Assembly (NCBI RefSeq): GCF_027886425.1
Contig: NZ_CP115671.1
Span: 2,356,001 to 2,420,000 of the forward strand
Reading direction: 5' to 3'
From: Brevundimonas vesicularis
GTDB taxonomy: Bacteria > Pseudomonadota > Alphaproteobacteria > Caulobacterales > Caulobacteraceae
Length of the DNA: 64,000 nt
Positions 62,124-64,000 of the stretch are shown here, in pieces (the stretch's first letter is position 1; every line of letters starts with the position of its first letter). The position numbers and the translations under genes were made by a program. The notes below the pieces were generated by a model that was given only the letters and a program-made list of their open reading frames with translations, searched no databases and had not been told where the DNA came from.

Positions 62124-64000
62124 CCGATACACCGCCCGAAACCACGCCTGAAGACACGACGCCCGCCAAGGCGGCGCGGCCCGCAAAGCCGCGTCGCGGG
62201 CTGCTTAGACGCATCGCTCTGGGCGTGGGCGTGGTGCTGGCCGGACTGCTGGTGCTGATCGCCGCCGCCCTGGTCGGAGGGCGTTACTACATCGCCTCGG
62301 ACGGCGGTCGCGACATGGTTCTGCAACGGCTTCAGGACCTGAAGATCAGCCGCTACGGCCGGCTGAAGGTCTATGGGCTGAAGGGCGATCTGCTCAGCGA
62401 CTTCACCATCGACCGCATCACATTGGCCGACAGTCAGGGTATCTGGCTGGAGGCGAACAACCTCAGCATGGACTGGTCGTATCTGGCCCTGCTGGGCCGC
62501 AGCTTCCATGCAAACGACATCAAGGCCGAGACCATTCGCGTCCTGCGTCGGCCTGTGGTCGAGCCGCCCACTGGCGAACCGCCCAGCCCCCAGCCGATCT
62601 CGGTCCGCATCGACAAGTTCGCGGCCAACATCGAACTGATGGAAGGTTTTTCCAAGGAATACGGCCGTTGGAGCCTGTCGGGGAACGCCAGCCTGCCACG
62701 CGCCGGGGCCAAGAGCGCGATGGTCAACGCCGACAGCCTGAACCGGCCGGGCGACTTCCTGCGTCTGGCGGCGACATTCGGGGGCAAACTCGAAGACACG
62801 CGCCTGAACCTGCGCGCCAATGAGGCTCAGGGCGGACCGCTGGCCGGCGCCTTGGGCTATTCGCCGGATCAGCCGTTCTCGGCGGTCGCGGTTCTGAACG
62901 CCGATGTGGTCAATGCGCGGGTCCAGACGGGGCAGTTCGTCCCCCTGATCGTCCAGGGCCATTTCGGCGACAAGGGCTCTCGCGTCGCGGGCTTCGCCGA
63001 CTTCAGCAACTCGGACCTGCTGGCGCCCTTCGTCACCAAGATCGGCCGCACCGCGCGGTTCGGCTTCGCCATGGTGCCGACGCCGGACAAGGCCAGCCAG
63101 GGCGTGGCGTGGAAGCTGATTTCCGACAATGTCCAGTCCGAAGCGCGCGGCCTGATCCGCAACTCCGACCGCAGTTCGCCCGACGGAATCAGTCTGAATA
63201 TTCAGACGGCCTCGCTGAGCCGGCTTGTCGGGTCCGATGTGGCGGGCCCAGCGGCCTATTCCGGCCTGTTCAAGGGTGACGCCCAGACCTGGACGCTCGA
63301 TGGCCAGGTCACCCTGCTGAACGCCAATGTCGCCAGCTATCGCGCCACGCGCATCGCCGGACCGTTGAACGTCGCGGTCAAGAACGGTCGCATCGATCTG
63401 GACGGCGACATCCGTGCGAACGGCGGATCAGGCGAAGGCATCATCGGCGGCCTCTTGGGTCCCGCCCCGCGCGTGCAGATGAAGGCGGCGCGGATGAAGG
63501 ACGGCGCCATCCTGCTGACCAAGGTCGATTTGCAGGGCCAAGGCCTGACGCTGAACGGCTCGGGCTCGCGCAATCTGCTGGGCGGGATGAACTTCCGCGG
63601 CGAGGCGCAGTTGACCGACGCCAGGCGCGTGCTGCCCGACGCGCGCGGCGCCTTCGGCGGCCCGATCCGGGCTTCGTCGGCGCGGGCCGGCGCTCCGTGG
63701 GTGCTGAACTTCGACGGACGGGGCCGCAATCTGACGGTGGGTCTGGACGAACTGGATCGCCTGCTCGGCAAGACCCCGCGCCTGCAACTGGCCGGCAAGC
63801 TGAACGGCGGACGCATCGAGGTCGAGCGCGGCGAACTGACCGGCGCGGCTGGGCGCGCGGGGGCCAAGGGCATCATCGAAACCGCCGGCAAGCTGAGGCT
63901 GGCGCTGGACTGGAACGCGCGCGGCCCGTTCGCGGCCGGGCCGGTCGAGATCGGCGGCGACATGAATGGACGCGGCGCCCTGACCGGCACACTGGCCCAG
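62120..64000 (+). CDS. tamB: Translocation and assembly module protein TamB-like, partial
   Basis: The reading frame runs off the right edge; 627 codons are visible of a family usually above 1,200 residues. A proline/threonine-rich cytosolic tail (residues about 1-25) precedes a single membrane anchor (about 32-55), then long beta-rich AsmA/TamB-like repeats. The TTG start overlaps the tamA stop (TTGA). The anchored protein spans the periplasm to reach TamA and probably carries phospholipids or nascent outer-membrane proteins. Confidence 0.9.
   Translation, partial: MTDTPPETTPEDTTPAKAARPAKPRRGLLRRIALGVGVVLAGLLVLIAAALVGGRYYIASDGGRDMVLQRLQDLKISRYGRLKVYGLKGDLLSDFTIDRITLADSQGIWLEANNLSMDWSYLALLGRSFHANDIKAETIRVLRRPVVEPPTGEPPSPQPISVRIDKFAANIELMEGFSKEYGRWSLSGNASLPRAGAKSAMVNADSLNRPGDFLRLAATFGGKLEDTRLNLRANEAQGGPLAGALGYSPDQPFSAVAVLNADVVNARVQTGQFVPLIVQGHFGDKGSRVAGFADFSNSDLLAPFVTKIGRTARFGFAMVPTPDKASQGVAWKLISDNVQSEARGLIRNSDRSSPDGISLNIQTASLSRLVGSDVAGPAAYSGLFKGDAQTWTLDGQVTLLNANVASYRATRIAGPLNVAVKNGRIDLDGDIRANGGSGEGIIGGLLGPAPRVQMKAARMKDGAILLTKVDLQGQGLTLNGSGSRNLLGGMNFRGEAQLTDARRVLPDARGAFGGPIRASSARAGAPWVLNFDGRGRNLTVGLDELDRLLGKTPRLQLAGKLNGGRIEVERGELTGAAGRAGAKGIIETAGKLRLALDWNARGPFAAGPVEIGGDMNGRGALTGTLAQ

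Overview
This is a high-GC alphaproteobacterial chromosome segment. The mix of large TonB-dependent receptors, plant-polysaccharide enzymes, many TTG/GTG starts in tightly overlapping genes, and the family content points to Caulobacteraceae, most likely Brevundimonas. That placement is inferred from gene content, not from a marker gene. I see no insertion sequence, prophage, CRISPR array or integrase. The window is almost fully coding, and nearly all long antisense reading frames are GC-driven shadows.

Layout. (1) 1-11.9 kb, minus strand: a LacI-controlled glycan locus with a palindromic operator, a LacI-type repressor, a carboxypeptidase-regulatory-domain TonB receptor, an intra-operon terminator, a GH144-like glucoamylase-family enzyme, a periplasmic binding lipoprotein, two CUT1 permeases, and a large discoidin/(alpha/alpha)6 protein cut by the window edge. 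(2) 12.2-17.8 kb: distal valine catabolism (mmsB, 3-hydroxyisobutyryl-CoA hydrolase, acyl-CoA dehydrogenase, mmsA) with a divergent LysR regulator. (3) 17.9-20.1 kb: a small TonB-C-like secreted protein whose ribosome binding site lies in a perfect hairpin, then a sorbosone-dehydrogenase-like lipoprotein and a DUF2231 membrane protein. (4) 20.3-28.6 kb: a pectin locus (PL10 lyase, GH28, GH105-DUF4861 fusion, TonB receptor) tied together by three ACCGGT-centred operator-like sites. (5) 28.7-34.2 kb: operon guaB, MAPEG, RsmB-like methyltransferase, MTA/SAH nucleosidase-like, guaA. (6) 34.3-36.1 kb: DUF2061 repeat protein, rlmE, cyclophilin.

(7) 36.2-44.1 kb: surface polysaccharide genes (three GT4, one Wzy/WaaL-like, one GT2, glf, one Wzx-like flippase); glf implies galactofuranose in the product. 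(8) 44.2-49.6 kb: DUF2177 and cyclopropane-synthase-like genes, scoAB CoA transferase, a membrane protein, trmFO. (9) 49.6-56.1 kb: MFS exporter with divergent MarR and tandem operators, a degenerate phytoene-synthase-family protein beside polyprenyl diphosphate synthase, a TrmN6-like methyltransferase, a nucleotidyltransferase-fold protein abutting tgt (which lacks its zinc cysteines), and a lipoprotein. (10) 56.2-64 kb: a hybrid histidine kinase, tRNA-Lys, an alpha-methylacyl-CoA racemase-like gene, a proline-rich lipoprotein, and tamA-tamB (tamB runs off the end).

How it fits together: the two polysaccharide loci each pair an outer-membrane TonB receptor with secreted depolymerases. Locus 1 continues with an ABC importer, whereas the pectin locus shows no inner-membrane transporter in this window. 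The strongest points for follow-up are the zinc-less Tgt, the hairpin over the RBS at 17.9 kb, the unclassified (alpha/alpha)6 enzyme candidate, and the shared operator of the pectin genes.
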